Made by a program: the position numbers and the translations under genes
From: Pseudomonas sp. GR 6-02
GTDB taxonomy: Bacteria > Pseudomonadota > Gammaproteobacteria > Pseudomonadales > Pseudomonadaceae
NCBI RefSeq assembly: GCF_001655615.1
Contig: NZ_CP011567.1
Span: 1,311,001 to 1,375,000 of the forward strand
Direction: 5' to 3'
Length of the DNA: 64,000 bases
In this document: positions 62,357 through 64,000 of the stretch, one piece after another
Layout of the letters: every line of letters starts with the position of its first letter
Position numbering within the stretch: the first letter of the stretch is position 1
The notes under the pieces: model-generated
Told to the model about the DNA's origin: nothing
Database searches by the model: none
The model's input: the letters and a program-made list of their open reading frames with translations, nothing else

Positions 62357-63461
62357 TGGCGATCAGCGGCCATTGCGTGCCGAGTACGGCGTGATAGTGC
62401 CCCAGCAGGCTGTGGACCACGGTGTCCCAGGCGTAATGTTGCTCGACATGCCGTCGGGCCTGTTTGCCCAACGCGGCGCTGCCTTGGCTGAACAGTTCGC
62501 GAACGGTGTTGGCCATCGCCACTGGATTGTTCGGCGCGCAGAGCAAGCCGCATTGATCGGTGACAATCTCCTGGAAAGCCCCGGCCGCCACGGCCACCAC
62601 GGGAATGCCACTGGCCATGGCTTCGAGAACCACCAGGCCAAAGGTTTCCTGGTCGCCGGCATGCACCAGCGCGTCGGCGCTGGCCATCAGGCGTGCGACT
62701 TGCGCTGCCGGGCAGAATTCATCGAGGACGGTGACATTGCGCGGCACCAGGGTCGGCATCGACGAGCCCACCAGCAGCAAGTGGTAGCGACGCCCCAGGC
62801 GTTTCATGCAGTTGAGCAGCACCGGCAGGTTTTTTTCCTTGGAGCCGCGGCCGGCGAAGATCAGCAGGTGAGTGTTTTCATCGATGCCCAATTCGGCCCG
62901 CAGGCCTGGATCCCGAACGCTGGGGTTGAACGTTTGCAGGTCGACGCCCAAGGGCTGTACGAAAACGTTCTTCACCCCCAACCCGATCAGTTTGTCGGCC
63001 ATGACCTGGCTTGGCGCCAGAACCCGGTCGAAGTTGCCGTAGAGCTTGCTGACATAAGCCTCGACATTGGGTGTAACCCAGTTGCCCATGCGATTGCTGA
63101 CCAGCATCGGCAGGTCGGAGTGATAAAAACCGATTACCGGCACATCGAGTTGGCGCTTGGCGTCCAAAGCGGCCCAGGCGGTCAGGTAAGGGTCGCCGAC
63201 TTCAATCAGATCGGGTTGTAAATCTCGCAGAACATTGCGCCACGGCCCGAGACGGAGGGGGAAGCGATAACCCTTGCCGAAGGGCAGGGCGGGGGCCGGA
63301 ACCGTATAGACACCATCCTGTTCACTCAAATGCGCCCCTGGGATCAGCAGGCTATGGCAAATGCCGGGTTTGATGCCCAAACGACGGTGCTTGGCATCCA
63401 GATACGTGCGCACGCCACCGCTGGCAGGGGCGTAGAACATGGTTATGTCAGCGATATGCAC
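62349..63461 (-). CDS. GT4-family glycosyltransferase
   Basis: A 370-residue GT-B-fold glycosyltransferase. The N-terminus HIADITMFYAPASGGVRTYLDAKHRRL, the GxGxGSKEKN-type donor region (FAGRGSKEKNLPVLLNCM) and the EX7E-like stretch HAGDQETFGLVVLEAMASG are present. The ribosome site GGAGG fits the GTG at 63461 (nine bases) better than the ATG at 63470. It is first in the operon with the deacetylase-like and membrane proteins. A role in a glycolipid or exopolysaccharide is inferred from these neighbours. Confidence 0.82.
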   Translation of the reverse strand: MHIADITMFYAPASGGVRTYLDAKHRRLGIKPGICHSLLIPGAHLSEQDGVYTVPAPALPFGKGYRFPLRLGPWRNVLRDLQPDLIEVGDPYLTAWAALDAKRQLDVPVIGFYHSDLPMLVSNRMGNWVTPNVEAYVSKLYGNFDRVLAPSQVMADKLIGLGVKNVFVQPLGVDLQTFNPSVRDPGLRAELGIDENTHLLIFAGRGSKEKNLPVLLNCMKRLGRRYHLLLVGSSMPTLVPRNVTVLDEFCPAAQVARLMASADALVHAGDQETFGLVVLEAMASGIPVVAVAAGAFQEIVTDQCGLLCAPNNPVAMANTVRELFSQGSAALGKQARRHVEQHYAWDTVVHSLLGHYHAVLGTQWPLIANG

Positions 63462-63564
63462 GATGAACATCCCTCCGGGTTCGATGTGCTCCCTTTGGTT
63501 GACCTATATGAAGGATAGATGTTCGGTTGGGTTTTGCGGCGATGCCGAGGGCTTTGGACTGTTG

Positions 63565-63697
63565 TGTGGCGAGGGAGCGTGCTCCCGCTCGGCTGCGAAG
63601 CAGTCGTAGAATCAGCTGGTGTGTTCAATCTGACACACCTTCAATCCCGATTTTTGGGTCGCTTTGCGACCCAGCGGGAGCAAGCTCCCTCGCCACA
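63565..63697. repeat. REPIN copy 7
   Basis: The arm TGTGGCGAGGGAGCGTG at 63565 pairs with an inverted copy ending at 63697. It lies between the glycosyltransferase operon promoter side and the chemoreceptor gene end. Confidence 0.9.
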
Positions 63698-63714
63698 GCG
63701 TCTGTGATCAGACG

Positions 63715-64000
63715 CTAGATACGGAAACTGCCTACCAATTGCTTCAATCGAGAAGCCTGTTGCTCAAGGTCCGAGCACGCCCGCAGGGTCGATTGCAGGT
63801 TTTCCACGCCTTCCTGGTTCAGCGTGTTGATCTCGGTGATGTCCACGTTGATCGACTCCACCACCGCCGTCTGTTCCTCGGTCGCCGTGGCCACCGACTG
63901 GTTCATGCCGTCGATTTCGCCGATGCGCAACGTCACGCTGTTCAGGCGCTCGCCCGCCAGGTTGGCGATTTCCACGCTGTCCTGGCTGTGGCGCTGGCTG
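63715..64000 (-). CDS. Methyl-accepting chemotaxis protein (partial, C-terminus only)
   Basis: The last 94 residues of a chemoreceptor. It shows the adaptation-region helix with SQRHSQDSVEIANLAGERLNSV and the conserved IGEIDGMNQSVATATEEQTAVVESIN, followed by a short tail ending in SFRI. The rest lies beyond base 64000. In PAO1 the amino-acid receptors pctA/pctB/pctC follow the same upstream genes, so a Pct-type receptor is likely. Confidence 0.88.
   Translation of the reverse strand, partial: SQRHSQDSVEIANLAGERLNSVTLRIGEIDGMNQSVATATEEQTAVVESINVDITEINTLNQEGVENLQSTLRACSDLEQQASRLKQLVGSFRI

Overview
The window is about 64 kb of a high-GC chromosome. Codon use, REP/REPIN repeats, an MvaT-type xenogeneic silencer, and gene order all point to the Pseudomonas fluorescens group. 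Coding density is near 90%, and I see no rRNA, tRNA, CRISPR array, prophage or insertion sequence. Gene names rest on protein motifs read from the sequence plus my recollection of Pseudomonas aeruginosa PAO1 gene order; no database search was run.

Region 1 (1-16.65 kb) follows PAO1 order PA4375 down to about PA4360. It runs mexW (cut by the window edge), mexV, a DUF1513 protein, an imelysin lipoprotein, a di-heme oxidoreductase, icmP behind a Fur-like site, the c-di-GMP phosphodiesterase gene bifA, sodB, the argO/ACT operon divergent from argP, an NAD-dependent epimerase and a coiled-coil membrane protein.

Region 2 (16.7-41.2 kb) is accessory catabolism and transport. It holds a DHA2 exporter with pobA and its AraC regulator, a LysR regulator divergent from a periplasmic metallo-beta-lactamase-fold protein, and an NAD(P)-binding protein. 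Next come a LysR regulator divergent from a 2-ketoarginine decarboxylase (aruI-like) and aldehyde dehydrogenase pair, and a polyamine-type ABC transporter operon. Further genes are an AraC regulator, a small monooxygenase, a flavin reductase, and a COG4705 membrane protein with four internal repeats. The region ends with a kgtP-like transporter that has a clear sigma-54 promoter next to a DctB/DctD-type (MifS/MifR-like) two-component system.

Region 3 (41.3-64 kb) resumes PAO1 order at about PA4333 and descends to PA4310. It contains fumarase, the diguanylate cyclase gene sadC, a ferredoxin reductase, a crotonase, pykA, a small lipoprotein, a PilZ protein, and a low-GC pocket of small genes. 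These are followed by a six-gene RDD/SpoIIM/DUF4129/DUF4350/MoxR/DUF58 operon, sbcB, mvaT, purU, a three-gene envelope-type cluster (UPF0104 membrane protein, DUF2334 deacetylase, GT4 glycosyltransferase), and the C-terminus of a chemoreceptor.

The clearest themes are c-di-GMP control (BifA, SadC, PilZ), iron-linked periplasmic proteins (the IcmP/imelysin/di-heme set), arginine-derived carbon and nitrogen use (ArgP/ArgO, AruI, the ABC transporter) and sigma-54 control of organic-acid uptake. Eight REPIN-type repeats are scattered between genes, two of them inside operons.
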